A stretch of 64,000 bases of DNA from Macrotis lagotis (Eukaryota; Chordata; Mammalia; Peramelemorphia; Peramelidae): NCBI RefSeq assembly GCF_037893015.1, contig NC_133666.1:652726957-652790956 (forward strand), given 5' to 3'. Position numbers and translations under genes: made by a program. The notes under the pieces were generated by a model. The model was not told the DNA's origin, made no database searches, and saw only the letters and a program-made list of their open reading frames with translations. Of the stretch, positions 19,900 through 33,443 are shown piece after piece; the stretch's first letter is position 1, and every line of letters starts with the position of its first letter.

Positions 19900-20054
19900 C
19901 TTTTTTTTTAGTTTTTGCAAGGCAAATGGGGTTAAGTGGCTTGCCCAAGGCCACACAGCTAGGTAATTATTAAATGTCTGAGACCGAATTTTGAACCCAG
20001 GTACTCCTGACTCCAGGGCCGGTGCTTTATCCACTATGCCACCTAGCCCCCCCT
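19900..20054 (-). repeat. tRNA-derived SINE, young, minus
   Basis: TSD ACTTTATCCC at 19,889-19,898 and 20,055-20,064. The body runs from AGTTTTTGCAAGGCAAATGG to CCACCTAGCCCCCCC. Confidence 0.96.
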
Positions 20055-20828
20055 ACTTTATCCCTTTTTAATTAAGAATTCTCCCTACGTTCATAAAAAT
20101 GTGATGTATTTTTCTTCTCTTATGTTAATTTCTTAAGATTCAGGACATGCATTACTTTTAAATTTATCATGGTACACGTTGCAGATATTGGTCTAAATTG
20201 CTTTTCAGTTTTCCTTTGTCAAGTTTATTTAATTTCTTTGTTCAGTTTATTTTTATGTAATTTATGTTTTCAGATTTATTTAATCCTGGGATTACTGAGT
20301 TGCATTATTTCTGATTTCTCCTTTACTAGTCTGTTCCTTTAACCTACTTTTTAACCTTTATTCATTTTAAAAAATTGTTATAGCTTTTAGTTTGGAAGAG
20401 CTTATTCTCTCTTCATTCCTACTTTCCCCTCCATTTTTCCTAGACATTATAAAGTTTTGCTCCTCTGTTGAATTTTATTCTTCTGGATATTTTATTAATT
20501 TGTTTAGCTCTGTTAGGATTTTATACAACTGCATAAATTAGCTATGAAAATTTACAAAATTTATAAAATAACTATGGTGGAATTACAATTTTCATCATAT
20601 TGTAATGGCACCCCTATAAGCATTTAATATTTTTCTAATTTATTTAACTTGTTCTTTATTTAAAGAATATTTTGTAATTTGTATCCATGTAAGTCTTGAC
20701 TATGCTTTCATGGATCGGCTTCCACAAATTTTATAAGTTTTATATTTATTTTGAATGGGACTTCTTCCCTTTCTATTACTGCCCCCATAAATTTGCTCTT
20801 GTTGTATGGAAATGCTATTGATTTTTGT

Positions 20829-20992
20829 CTTCCATTTTTTTTTATTTTTTATTTTTTGCAAGGCAGTGGGGTTAAGTGGCTTTGCCCAAGGCCACACAGC
20901 TAGGTAATTATTAAGTGTCTGAGGCTGAATTTGAATTCAGGTCCTCCTGACTCCAGGGCCAGTGCTCTATCCACTGTGCCACCTAGCTGCCC
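20829..20992 (-). repeat. tRNA-derived SINE, minus
   Basis: TSD TGCTATTGATTTTTGT / TGCTATTTATTTTTGT (15 of 16 identical) flanks the copy at 20,813-20,828 and 20,993-21,008. Confidence 0.96.
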
Positions 20993-21204
20993 TGCTATTT
21001 ATTTTTGTTAGGCTATTTTGTAGCCTGAAAATTTATTGAAGCAATGTCACAATTAGTTTCTTTGATGATTCTGTAGGATTAAAAATTTCCAAATAATCTT
21101 TTTAAAATTTTCTCTCCCTTTTCCAATGGAGGGGGAAAAAAACCCTCAAACCTCTCATAACAAATATGCAGCCATTTAAAAATATATTCTCAAATGTGAT
21201 ATTT

Positions 21205-21362
21205 CTTTTTAAAAAATTTTTTAAATTTATTTAAGACAGTGGAGTTAAATGACTTGCCCAAGGTCACACAGCTAGGCAATTGTTAAGTCTGAGGTCAAAT
21301 TTGAACTCAGTTCCTCCTGACTCCAGGGCTCGTGCTCTATCTACTGTGCCACCTAGCTGCCC
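21205..21362 (-). repeat. tRNA-derived SINE, older, minus
   Basis: A perfect 16-bp TSD CTCAAATGTGATATTT lies at 21,189-21,204 and 21,363-21,378. The body is more diverged than the TSD would suggest, with several small deletions. Confidence 0.95.
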
Positions 21363-23301
21363 CTCAAATGTGATATTTCAAAAAAGAATGCCTCATTCTA
21401 CATCTTGCATCCATCCCTTCTCTGATAGGAGATGAGTAACATGCTTTATTATTGAATCATCAGACCTCTACATTGTGACAGGTCACTTTGTTGATCAGAG
21501 TTCTCAAGTCTTTCAAAGTTGTTTGTATAAATTGTTCTCTTGCTCTGATCACTTCACTTTGTATCAGTTCCTATAAATCTTACAAGGTTTTTCTGAAACC
21601 ATCCCTTCATTTCTTTTTTTCTTTTTAATTTAATTTTTTCTATGAACAAAAATTCATTTTCCTTCTTTGTTCCTTGCTATCCATTGAATAAAGAATAATG
21701 TAACCTTTGTAACAAATATGCATAGTAAAGTAAAATAAATTTCTGTGCTGACCATGTTCAAAAATATTATGTCTCATTCTGTACCCTGAGTTCATCACCC
21801 CTCAATTAGGAAGTTAGCATCACTTAACAATGAAGTCCTAAAATTATAGTTGATCATTGCATTGATTAAAGTTTAAACATCTTTTGAAGGTTTTTGTCTT
21901 TATAATGTATACATTTTTTTCTTGGCTACATTCACTTTATGATTTGTTTTTTGAGCCACTAATTTTTTAGGATAAGGTTATTTGATTTCCAATTATTTTT
22001 AAATTTATGCTTCAAAGATCCTTTACTGAATTTAAGTTTTATTGCATTATTATCAGAAAAATATGCATTTAGTTTTTTCTGCATTTGTGAGATTTTTGCC
22101 CTGTGCTATGCACAGTTGAGATATACACATACTCCTTTATATTTCCATTCACTGATGTCCAGAGGTCTATCATATCTAACTTTTCTAAAATTCTATGAAA
22201 CTCCTTAATTTCTTTCTTCTTTGTTTTATGATTAGATTAACCTACATCTAGCAGTTAGTATACTGAGGTACCTCTCTAATATAGTTTTACTATCTATTTC
22301 ATCTTGTAGCTCATTTAACTTTTCCTTTAAGAATCTGGATGCTATTCCATCTGCATATATGTTCAGTGTTTATACTACTTCATTGACTATGATGCTTTTC
22401 CCCTCAAAAATGTAGTTTCCCTGTTTATATCTTTTAATTAGGACTATTTTTGCTTCATCTGAGATCATGATTATCACCACTGCCTTTTTCTTTACTCCAG
22501 CTGAAGCATAATAGATTCTGTTTCAGTGCTTTATATTAACTCTATGTAAATCTTTTCATTACGAGTGTGTGTGTCTCATAAACAACACATTGTTGGATTA
22601 CAGTTCCTAATCCATTATGCCAACTTCTGTTTTATGGATGAACTCATTCTATTCACAAGTCATAGCTATGATTGCTTTTTATTTCCCTTCACCTTATTTT
22701 CTACTTTCCTTCTCTTTTTAACCTTGTCCCCTCCTCAAGAATCCATTTTGCTTCTGACCCTAGTCTCCCTTAATCTACTCTCTCTCTTATATTCCTCCAT
22801 TTTTTCTTAACTCTTTTTGCTCCTCCTTTCTTGTTGGGTAAGATGTACCCAAATGTGTGTGTGTATGGTAATTCTCCTATTCAGTTCAGGTGAAAATGAG
22901 GTTCAAGTTTGCCTTTCACCACTACCCTCTACAATGAATAAACTGTCCGTGTCTACTCCATTTATGTGAGGTAAATTTCCTCAATTCATCCTCTCCAAAT
23001 GCAATCTTCCCTCACCTTTCCTTCCCTGCCCTATTGTTCTATTCTTCTTTTGATATCATCTCAAATTAATAAAATCATACCCAGGCTTTCTGTCTGATTA
23101 GACTCTCTCAAAGAGTCCTAGTGATGATAAAATGCTGAGAGGTTTAGTCCCTTATGATTTTTTCCTCATTTTTACCTGTTTATGCTTTTTTAAAAAATCC
23201 AGCGTTTGGATGTGAAATTTTCTGTTTAGCTTTAATTTCAACAGACTGGAAAACTTATATTTTATTAAACGTCCACCCCCCCCATAGTATTGTAGTTGTT
23301 A

Positions 23302-23598
23302 TTGTTTGTTCTTCATTCTCAAAGACCGTGACATCAGGGAGGTGAGGCCGTGATGATAAGCGAATCGGATTTAAGTGATGGTTGGTGTGCTATGTCACCA
23401 AACTTACTTTCTCCTTCAGAGCCGTTTTGGGTCCAGTGGCCAGATACGAATCAGGATGATTAGAGACGGCTCTGGATGGGAGGTGACTTATCCAGGCTTA
23501 CACAGCTAGTAAGTGTCAGATCTCTGAGGCTGGATTTGAACTCAGATTCTCTTGACTTTAGGACTGGTACTCTATCCACTGTGCCATCTAGCTGCCCC
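23302..23598 (-). repeat. RTE-tailed SINE, full-length, minus
   Basis: TTTGTTCTTCATTCTCAAAG, ACATCAGGGAGGTGAGGCC and GAATCAGGATGATTAGAGAC, then the head CTATCCACTGTGCCATCTAG. Confidence 0.92.
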
Positions 23599-23630
23599 CT
23601 CTATCCCTCTGTAAGATTATGCACAGTTTT

Positions 23631-23792
23631 AGGGGCAGCTAGGTGGCTCAGTAGATAGAGCTCCAGCCTTGGAATCAGGAGGACCTGAGTTCAAGTCTAG
23701 CCTCAGACACTTAATAATTGCCTAGCTGTGTGACCTTGGGCAAGTCACAACCCCATTGCCTTGCAAAAAAGTCAAAAAACCAAAAACAAACA
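23631..23792 (+). repeat. tRNA-derived SINE, plus
   Basis: AGGGGCAGCTAGGTGGCTCA through CCTTGCAAAAAAGTC. A perfect TSD AAGATTATGCACAGTTTT (18 bp) flanks it. It lies head-to-head with the preceding RTE-tailed SINE, so their homologous heads could pair as a hairpin. Confidence 0.97.
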
Positions 23793-24051
23793 AAGATTAT
23801 GCACAGTTTTTCTGGATAGGTTTTCTTGAATAGATTTCTAAATTCTTTACCTTCCAACACATCATATTCCAAGTTCTCTGTTCCTTTATAGTTGTGGCTG
23901 CTAAATTTTGTATGATCCTGACTGATTCAATGGTACTTTAATTGTTTCCTTCTTGCCATTTGCAGTATTTTCTCTTTAACCTAGTAGTTCTGAATTTTTG
24001 CTTTAATATTCCTGGGAATTTTCATTTTTCCCCAATGGGTTCTTTTTTTTT

Positions 24052-24404
24052 CTCTGTAGAATGTTGAATTTAATCAGAAATTAAAAATGGATGATAAAAC
24101 ATTATTTTAAAAATCATAATGTCAGTAATCTCTTGGATATTGTTTGTGTGATTTTATAGCTTTTTACTGAAGGGAGTTTTTAGATTGGTTCTGGATCTGA
24201 AGGAACAAAAACAAAACCACATCCACCTCTAATTTAACTGTGCAGTTTCTTAAATCAAACCTCTGAAAAAAACATTCACCAAAAAGATATCAGGAATCAT
24301 GCAATTCTGACTGAAGAAGCATGACACATGGGAAAGAGTCCTGAATTTGGCAAGAGAGTTTGAAGCCCACCCAGCTTGGCTGCTTACTCCCTTTGGGATC
24401 TTTT
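24052..24404 (-). other. Putative 3'-transduced flank of the L1
   Basis: This segment has no L1 resemblance (contains GGCTGCTTACTCCCTTTGGG and AAACCACATCCACCTCTAAT) but lies between the L1 3' end and the terminal A tract, inside the TSD. If unique in the genome, it would identify the source locus of the L1. Confidence 0.6.
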
Positions 24405-24937
24405 TTTAAAAATTTATTTTTATTAAAGATATTATTTGAGTTTTACAATTTTCCCCTCAATCTTACTTCCTCCCCCCCCCCCCCACAGAAATCAGTCTGT
24501 CAGTCTTTACTTTCTTTCCACGTTGTACCTTGATCCCAATTGAGTGTGAGAGAGAAATCATATCCTTAAAGAAGAGACAAGAAGTCTAAGAGGTAACAAG
24601 ATCAGACAATAAGATATCTGTTTTTTCCTAAATTAAAGGGAATAGTCCTTGAACTTTGTTCAAACTCCACATCTCCTTATCTGGATACAGATGGCACTCT
24701 CCTTTGCAGACAGCCCCAAATTGTCCCTGGTTGTTGCACTGATGGAATGAGCAAGTCCATCAAGGTTGAACATCACCCCCATGTTGCTGTTAAGGTGTAC
24801 AGTGATTTTCTGGTTCTGCTCATCTCACTCAGCATCAGTTCATGCAAATTCCTCCAGGCTTCCCTGAAATCCTGTCCCTCCGGGTTTCTAATAGAACAAT
24901 AGTGGTCCATGACATATACATACAACAGTTTGCTAAG

Positions 24938-25372
24938 TCATTCCTCAGTTGAAGGACATTTCCATGATTTCCAATTCTTTGCCACAACAAACAGGGCTGC
25001 TATAAATATTTTTGTACAAGTGATGTTTTTACCCTTTTTCATCATATCTTCAGGATATAGACCTAGCAGTGGTATTGCTGGGTCAAAGGGTATGCTCATT
25101 TTTGTTGCCCTTTGGGTGTAGTTCCAAATAGCTCTCCAAAAAGGCTGGATGAGTTCACAGCTCCACCCACAGTGTAATAGTGTCCCAGATCTCCCACAAC
25201 CTTTCCAACAATGATTATTATCCTTTCTGGTCATATTGGCCAATCCAAGAGGTGTGAGGTGGTACCTCAGAGAAGCTTTAATTTGCATTTCTTTAATAAT
25301 TAATGATTTAGAGCATTTTTTCATATGGCTATGCATTGCTTTGATCTCCTCATCTGTAAATTGCCTTTGCAT
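24938..25372 (-). pseudogene. L1 ORF2p C-terminal fragment
   Basis: A 144-codon open piece of L1 ORF2 carries the conserved C-terminal cysteine/histidine knuckle (CWKGCGRSGTLLHC) and the downstream IPFDPAIPLLGLYPED block. It is part of the nested L1, not a separate gene. Confidence 0.9.
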
Positions 25373-25666
25373 ATCCTTTGACCATTTGTCAATTGGGGAA
25401 TGGCTTTTTGTTTTAAAAATAAGACTCAGTTCTCTGTATATTTTAGAAATGAGTCCTTTGTCAGAATCATTAGTTGTAAAGATTGTTTCCCAATTTACTA
25501 CATTTCTTTTGATCTTGGTTACAGTGGTTTTATCTGTGCAAAAGTTTTTAATTTAATGTAATCAAAATCATCTAATTGATTTTTGGTGATGTTCTCCAAC
25601 TCTTCCTTAGTCATAAACTGCTCCCCTTTCCATAGATCTGACAGGTAGACTAGTCCTTGATCTTCT

Positions 25667-25827
25667 TTTACTTTTTTTTTAGGGTTTTTTTTGCAAGGCA
25701 AACGGAGTTAAGTGGCTTGCCCAAGGCCACACAGCTAGGTAATTATTAAGTATCTGAGACTCGATTTGAACCCAGGTACTCCTGACTCCAGGGCCTGTGC
25801 TTTATCCACTATGCCACCTAGCAGCCC
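25667..25827 (-). repeat. tRNA-derived SINE, young, minus (inside L1)
   Basis: A perfect 17-bp TSD CTAGTCCTTGATCTTCT lies at 25,650-25,666 and 25,828-25,844. It inserted into the already resident L1 and so post-dates it. Confidence 0.97.
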
Positions 25828-26349
25828 CTAGTCCTTGATCTTCTAATTTGCTTATAGCATTGTTTTTTATGTTTAAGTCCTGTAACTGTTTGGATCTTAT
25901 CTTGGTAAAGGGTGTGAGGTGTTGGTCTAATCTAAGTTTCTTCCATACTAACTTCCAATTATCCCAGCAGTTTTTATCAAAGAGGTAGTTTTTATCCCAA
26001 TGACTGGACTCTTTGGGTTTATCAAACAGGAGATTACTATAATCATCTCCTGCTTTTACACCTAGTCTATTCCACTGGTCCACCACTCTATTTCTTAGCC
26101 AATACCAAACAGTTTTGATGACTGATGCTTTATAATATAATTTTAGATCAGGTAGGACTAAGTTACCTTCTTTTACACTTTTTTTTTCATTAAGCTCCTG
26201 GAAATTTTTGACTTTTTATTTCTCCATATGAATTTACTTACAATTTTTTCTAACTCATTAAAGAAATTTTTTTGGAATTTTGATTGGCAGGGCACTAAAC
26301 AGTTTAGTTTTGGTAGAATTGTCATTTTTATTATATTAGCTCTACCTAT

Positions 26350-27045
26350 CTATGAGCAGTTGACATTTGCCCAGTTATTTAAATCTGATTTAATTTGTGT
26401 GAGAAGTGTTTCATAATTGTTTTCAAAAAGATTCTGAGTCTGTCTTGGCAAATAGACTCCCAAGTATTTTATATTGTCTTTGAATGGGATTTCTCTTTCT
26501 AGCTCTTCCTGCTTTATCTTGCTAGACATACATAGAAAAGTTGAGGATTTATGAGGATTTATGTTATAACCTGCAACTTTGCTAAAATTGCTAATTGTTT
26601 CCAGTAGTTTTTTGAATGATTTCTTGGGATTCTCTAGGTAGACCATCATGTCATCTGCAAAGAGTGGGAGTTTTGTCTCTTGCTTCCCAATTCTAATTTC
26701 TTCAATTTCTTTTTCTTCTCTAATTGCTGAAGCTAACATTTCTAATACAATATTGAATAGTAGTGGTGATAATGGGCACCTTTGTTTCAACCCTGATCTT
26801 GTTGGGAATGCCTCTAGCCTCTCCCCATTGCATATAATGCTTGTTGATGGTTTCAGATAGATACTGCTAATTATTCTAAGGAACAGTCCATTTATTCCCT
26901 CTAGTGTTTTTAGGAGGAATGGATGCTGTATTTTGTCAAAAGCTTTTTCAGCATCTGTTGATATAGTCATATAATTTCTGATAGGTTTGTTGTTGATATA
27001 ATTGAGTCTACTAACAGTTTTCCTAATAATGAACCAACCCTGCAT
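26350..27045 (-). pseudogene. L1 ORF2p reverse transcriptase fragment
   Basis: This is the longest open LINE frame in the window (231 codons). Motif A is near residue 30 (DAEKAFD), GLKQRCPLSPLLFN near 80, and the catalytic FADD motif near 130, followed by NPHKSS and IKYLGVYL. Length and motifs fit the palm and thumb of L1 reverse transcriptase. There is no endonuclease domain because the element is 5' truncated, so it cannot mobilise itself. Confidence 0.93.
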
Positions 27046-27285
27046 TCCTGGAATAAATCCTACTTGATCATAATGTATTATCCTAGTGATAACTTGTTGT
27101 AATCATTTTGCTAAGATTTTTATTTAAGATTTTTGCATTTGTATTCATCAGGGAAATAGGTCTATAATTTTCTTTCTCTGTTTTAACTCTTCCTGGTTTA
27201 GGTAACAGCACCATATTGGTTTCATAAAAAGAGTTAGGCAGAGTTCCATCTTTCCCTATTTTTCCAAATTCCCAATGGGTTCTTT

Positions 27286-28850
27286 AAATTTCTACTTTGT
27301 CCTCTGGTTCTAAGATAAAATGTCAGTTTTTCTTTATACTTTCTTGATTAGAGAAGCAAGGTGTTGCAGTGGAGTCCTTGGAGTTAGGAGGACTTGAGTT
27401 AAAATTTGACCTTACATACTTGACACCTACTACCTGTGTGATCCTGGGCAAATGATTGCCTCAATCCTGGACTATCTCCAGTCATCCTGATCCATATCTA
27501 GTCACTGGATCCAGATGGCTCCAGAAGAGAAAGTGAGCCTGATGACTTAATACAGCACCTCTCACTGAAATCCAGCTCACTTGCTTGTCATAACCTGTCA
27601 TCACTTCCCTAGTCTTCTTTCAGAATGAAGGACAAATATCATCACATCATCATCAACATCATCACCATTTCTTGAAATATGATGTCTAGATTTCTTCTTT
27701 TTTTTTGTTCATGTCTTTCTGGTAGTCCAGTGATTATTAAATTATGTCTCCTCAGTCTTTTACTAGTCCATTTTTTTGAGTATGAAATATTTCACATTTT
27801 CTTCTATTTTTTCGATCTCTTGACTTTTTGTTATTTCTTGATATCTCATGAGGACATTAATTGCTCTTTGACTATTTTCAATTTTAAAAGAGTTATTGTC
27901 TTCAATAATATTCTATACATCTTTTAGAAAACTATTCTAACTCTCATTTCCTTTTCACTTCCACTTTCCCTTTCTTTTTTTTGCTCTTAAAAAATCTATT
28001 TCTTTAACTCTTATAAGAATTCTTGTTGTATTTGTGTCTGATCTGTAATTTTTTCTTAGAGGCTTTACTTATAGATATTTCAAGTCATTGTTTTCTTCTC
28101 TGTTTATATTTTGAACCTCCCTGTCATCATTGTAGCTCTTTATGGTTGGGTTCTTTTCTTCTTTGCTCATTCTTCCAGCCTACTTTTTGTCTTTAGATTT
28201 TATGTTAGTTTTGGGCTTTGCTCACTTCTGGGGTAGGTGGTATCTGGCTTGAGCGTCTATCTTTTTAGTATTTCCAAAGTGGTGTGATCTTGGGAGAGGT
28301 TGTTCACTCCTTTCTGGCATGATTGCTGGTTGTTCTGGTCCCAAGTTTGAGTTTGTTGGATTGGGTGTAGTTGGGTTCAGATCCACAAGCTAAGTTTTTG
28401 GAACTTGTTCCTTGCTCCATACTCAGAGTCTCTCTCATTGGTGACTACTTCCTTCTACTTTGAAACTATGACCCAGAACTGGGCAATGGGCAAAAGAACT
28501 AGCTCCCAGATTCACTTGTTCCTCTTCCTGGACTGGGTTCAGGGTTCCCCTAGGATTCCTGTCTGCTAAGATACTTTTAGCCCTGGTGTTCAATCACAAT
28601 CCTTTCTTGTCCTTGGGTGCTAGCAAGGAGAATTCCTTGCTACTTCTGCTATCAGTGTTCATAGACCTTTCTGACCATCTCCCCAAGTTGCTCCGGGCTG
28701 GAAAAATGGCTTACTGTGACTTTCTTGGGTTTTCTGATCAGAATTTAATCTGGTGCATTTTTTAGGTGTTTTGGAAGAGGAGTGTTGGGTGAGCAGGGCA
28801 AAAATTCTGCCTCTTACTTCACCATCATAGCTCTGCCTCTCTGCTCATTT
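27286..28850 (-). mobile_element. Old L1 ORF1 and 5' UTR head, minus
   Basis: This continues the L1 split by the nested element. TTCTACTTTGTCCTCTGGTTC equals the ORF1 region of the 50-56.6 kb L1, followed by a 5' UTR. It ends with CCATCATAGCTCTGCCTC, whose reverse complement gives the GGCAGAGCTATGATGG type L1 head. An RTE-tailed SINE is inserted near its left end. Confidence 0.7.
27350..27672 (+). repeat. RTE-tailed SINE, plus
   Basis: Diverged tRNA-like head, CAGTCATCCTGATCCATATC, GGATCCAGATGGCTCC, AGTCTTCTTTCAGAATGAAGG, then an ATCATCATC-rich tail. Confidence 0.88.
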
Positions 28851-30385
<1,535 letters not shown>

Positions 30386-30469
30386 CACATATTATTCATA
30401 AAAGGAGTTTGGTCATGCATTTTCTTTCTTAAATGAGTAGGATAACTGATGATCAGGTGAAGGAGAGGC

Positions 30470-30645
30470 TGGCCAACTTGAACTGGCCAGGAGCCTGGGT
30501 CAGGCAGAACCAGTGTGACTTTGGAAAAGAAAATGAGGCTTACGACTGTGCAACTTTGCCTCACTTCAATTCATGCTCAAGTTAAGACATCAGCCCATGA
30601 TGATGTCATTGGTACTCTTCAAAAATGAGGAACAAGCCACAATTT
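30470..30645 (+). repeat. RTE-tailed SINE-like repeat, plus
   Basis: GAGGCTTACGACTGTGCAAC, CATGCTCAAGTTAAGACATC, GATGTCATTGGTACTCTTC and AAAAATGAGGAACAAGCCAC resemble the RTE-tailed 3' end with a different body. Confidence 0.5.
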
Positions 30646-31682
30646 ACCTCAAAGATATAGAAAGAAAAATGAACAATTCCTCACCTGTGTCATCCCAATC
30701 TCTGGGGAAAATGGGTTCAGTTGAAGATGTTTTTATTCTGCATTCACCCAACAAGCTCATGGGCAAATTCAGGATTATTTTTGAATAAGTTTCAGCTACC
30801 TATGGGCTGGGTTTCTAGGGTTGCTTTTCTTGACTCTTCCCAACTGTCTGGCAGCAAAACCTGGCATGGTTACTCAACTCCCAGATCTCCTGGTGACTCC
30901 TTTTGACTTTTTGAAACTCATAAGATTATAGCTCTTATTTTTTTTTTTTCATCTAAAACTGGAAAGAATAAATACAGATGCAATGATCAAAGACTCATTA
31001 TTTATGGGTAACAAGTCAGCCTCTTACAGGAAAAAATTCAGCCTTCAGACAGTACAGAGTAAGGTTATAAAGAGACTGAGTCTGGCTGACTTGTACCTTT
31101 TGAATGTATTTGAATTTGGCAATCAAAAAGGGTCTGAGTCATATAAGTCTGGCAGATTGGAACTAGTTATAGAATGTCTGTGCATGCCCCTAATTCTCTT
31201 AATGGTTTAACTTCCATTACACATCATCATGCCTTTTTTGAAACAGGATCTTTCCTTTCCTCCAACCTCCTCCCCCTTTCCATTCCTTGTGGGGGTGATT
31301 GCAACAGTTGCTCATTCTGCTATCTGCTCACCAGCCCTTGTTACATAAAAAGTAAAACTGCTTTTGATCTATCCAAAAAACAATTACCTGGATTTTAGGT
31401 AAGGAGTTTGTGGGCGGCAGTTTCCTTCAGGAAGATTTAAAAGAGCTTTGAAAGGAATCTCCTTTGTCTTTGATCTAATGACAAGAAGGGCTGGGGGAGG
31501 AGGGGAGAGAATGACTTGGGATTTATGTCTTTCTGCCTCTGATTTATATTTTTCTAGTCAAAGCACAAATCTATTCTGAGAAAAACCAATTTAGAGGAGC
31601 AGCTCAGAAAGAAGTTTTATTCAAAGACAGACAGTTACATAAAGAGTTCTATAGAATAATCACCCCCAAAAGGCTATTTTCT
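30646..31682. other. Unassigned intergenic sequence
   Basis: No element recognised. Several 60-75 codon frames overlap one another in different frames without motifs, so they are probably chance. Confidence 0.45.
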
Positions 31683-31965
31683 TTGTACTCTGGAGGACCT
31701 GAGTTCCAATGTGGTCTCAGACACTTGACTCTTACTAGCTGTATGATCTGGGCAATTCATTTAACCCTGACTGCTTCACATCCAGAGTCATGTCCAGTTG
31801 TCTTGATTCATATCTGTTTACTGGACTCAGATGGCTCTGGAGGAGAAAGGGAGGCTGGTGACTTAGCCCAACACCCCCTCACTCAAATCCAATTCACATG
31901 CTTGTCTTGGCATCATCTCTCTGATGTCATTTGAAAATAAGGACAAACATCATCATCCTTAAGAA
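31683..31965 (+). repeat. RTE-tailed SINE, 5' truncated, plus
   Basis: CTCTGGAGGACCTGAGTTCC, ACTCAGATGGCTCTGGAGG, CTCTGATGTCATTTGAAAAT and an ATCATCATCC tail. Confidence 0.9.
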
Positions 31966-32649
31966 AAAAAAAACTTGAGGTTTTCCATAACTGTCCTTGA
32001 AAAAGAGACAAAATGATTTGGTTTCTTTCCCACTCTGGTCAGTTTTGCATATGTGAGATTATTTTTTTCTAGAGTTGATTTGCATTAGGGACTGGGGCTG
32101 GGATAATTCCACATATAGGGAAGTGAACAAGATTGATAAATAGAGCCTGAAAGGGAAGACTGGAGTCACTCATGTTAAGATGTGGAAAATGTAGGTTCTT
32201 CATTTTTCTTTGTCTCCACATTTAGGTGCTTCCAGTTGAGGTAAAAGCTTTCCTGGTTCTATAACAGTTGCGTTTCACACAGCAGTATGTAATTTGACAC
32301 TGGATTGTTCTTTCTAATATACAGAAAAAGTTCTGTTTCTGACATCACTTTGTAATAAAGTCTTGCTCTTTGATTGGTCTTGGCAGTGCTATTTGGCTAG
32401 AGTACATATTGAACTCAGAAGCAATTTTTTTGAGTTCATAATTGGTCTTTCAGGCAATGCCTCAGATTCAGTATCTATTGTCTTGGCATGAGCAACTGTA
32501 CTTGTACTAGGCAGTTTCTCATGATTAACCTAAGGATGACATGCTCAACAACTTTGAGAGGCCATTGTTACATAAGGATGGGCATCCTGCTCAGTTTAGA
32601 TGATAATAATTATTCTGTAAATGACCTGATGAAACTATGTTATTTTAGA

Positions 32650-32650
<1 letters not shown>
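31966..32650. other. Unassigned intergenic sequence
   Basis: No recognised repeat or gene. Confidence 0.45.
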
Positions 32651-32693
<43 letters not shown>

Positions 32694-32697
32694 ATAA
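32651..32697. repeat. (TG)n microsatellite
   Basis: About 20 TG units with one CTG at the start and TATG at the end. Z-DNA forming and likely polymorphic. Confidence 0.95.
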
Positions 32698-33151
32698 GAT
32701 TTGCTTAGTAAGGATTCTTGAAAAAACAAACAACTTATTGAATGTTTAGATTGCAAACTGTAAGATTATATTTTTTAATATATCTTAATTTATTTTTTAA
32801 AATAGATTTTGATCAATTTTTTTATATCACCTACATTTTTCCATGTATACCTTCTTCAACTTCTTCTTAGAGAGTCATCCCTTCTAAAAAAATAAAAAGA
32901 GGAGGAAGGTAAAAACAGCAAAACTAACAACATATTGACAAAAATCTGAAGTTATATGCAATTTTCCCCATCTCTTGATCTCATTCTCCTCCTTCAAAGG
33001 AGTGGGAGATATTTCTTATATGTCTTATTTGAGATCATGCTTGGTTATTATCATATTTTAATATGCAGTTTTGACTGTTTTGTAGCTGTTTCTATTTACG
33101 TGATTATAGTTATTATGTTTTTTGCTTTCTTCCCTGTTTTCTTCACTTTAC

Positions 33152-33350
33152 ATGACTCAGTGACCCTTATTGCCTCATATCCCAGATCATCTCCAGTTGT
33201 TCTGATCCATTTCTGGTCTCTGGAACAGATGGCTCTGGAAAAGAAAGTGAGTTCAGAACTCCCAAACTCAAAACTAATTCACATGCATATCATGGCATTA
33301 CCTCCCTGATGTTGTGGTTTTCTTCAAGAGTAAAGGACAAAAAACAATAG
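33152..33350 (+). repeat. RTE-tailed SINE, 5' truncated, plus
   Basis: CATATCCCAGATCATCTCC, AACAGATGGCTCTGGAAAAG, TGATGTTGTGGTTTTCTTC and AGAGTAAAGGACAAAAAAC. Confidence 0.85.
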
Positions 33351-33443
33351 AAGCAGCAAATTAGTTCATATATTTTTGTTTTTCCATGTATTCAACATGT
33401 TTATAATTTCTTACAGAAAAACCATATTCCATTACATTCATTT

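Larger units (their letters stand above)
19040..21060 (-). mobile_element. Old L1 LINE, 3' UTR to ORF2, minus
   Basis: Antisense L1 phrases run in order: AAGTTTGTCTTATGCAG, the CATTTCTCTTATCTGGAG region, then GTTATTGGGGAATGACTTTTAG and GTTGCATTAATTTTGTTC. Two SINEs are inserted (19,900 and 20,829), and a possible mariner end lies at about 19,682. Highly decayed. Confidence 0.7.
21061..24042 (-). mobile_element. Old L1 assemblage, minus, 3' UTR pieces then ORF2/ORF1
   Basis: Two L1 3' UTR-like starts are stacked: 21,070-21,610 and 21,620-21,900 (CTCATTCTGTACCCTGAG). Antisense ORF2 5' and inter-ORF sequence follow (GATATACACATACTCCTTTA, CTCCAGCTGAAGCATAATAG, AGATGTACCCAAATGTG). The element continues beyond the nested L1 at 27,286-28,850, where its 5' head is reached. 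No intact frame remains. Confidence 0.7.
24043..27268 (-). mobile_element. 5'-truncated L1 with apparent 3' transduction, minus
   Basis: A near-identical direct repeat (CCAATGGGTTCTTT core, 24,032-24,046 and 27,272-27,285) brackets the insertion. Reading the minus strand, truncated L1 ORF2 runs to the L1 3' UTR ending near 24,405. About 350 bases of non-L1 sequence follow, then ATTAAA (24,069-24,074), then a T/A tract at 24,043-24,051, about 18 bases further on. That is the layout of a 3' transduction. ORF2 shows the reverse transcriptase A motif (STDAEKAFDKIQ), the LKQRCPLSP and FADDMMVYL motifs, and the C-terminal CGRSGTLLHC...C knuckle followed by DPAIPLLGLYP. It is interrupted by frame breaks and one SINE. 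Confidence 0.85.
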
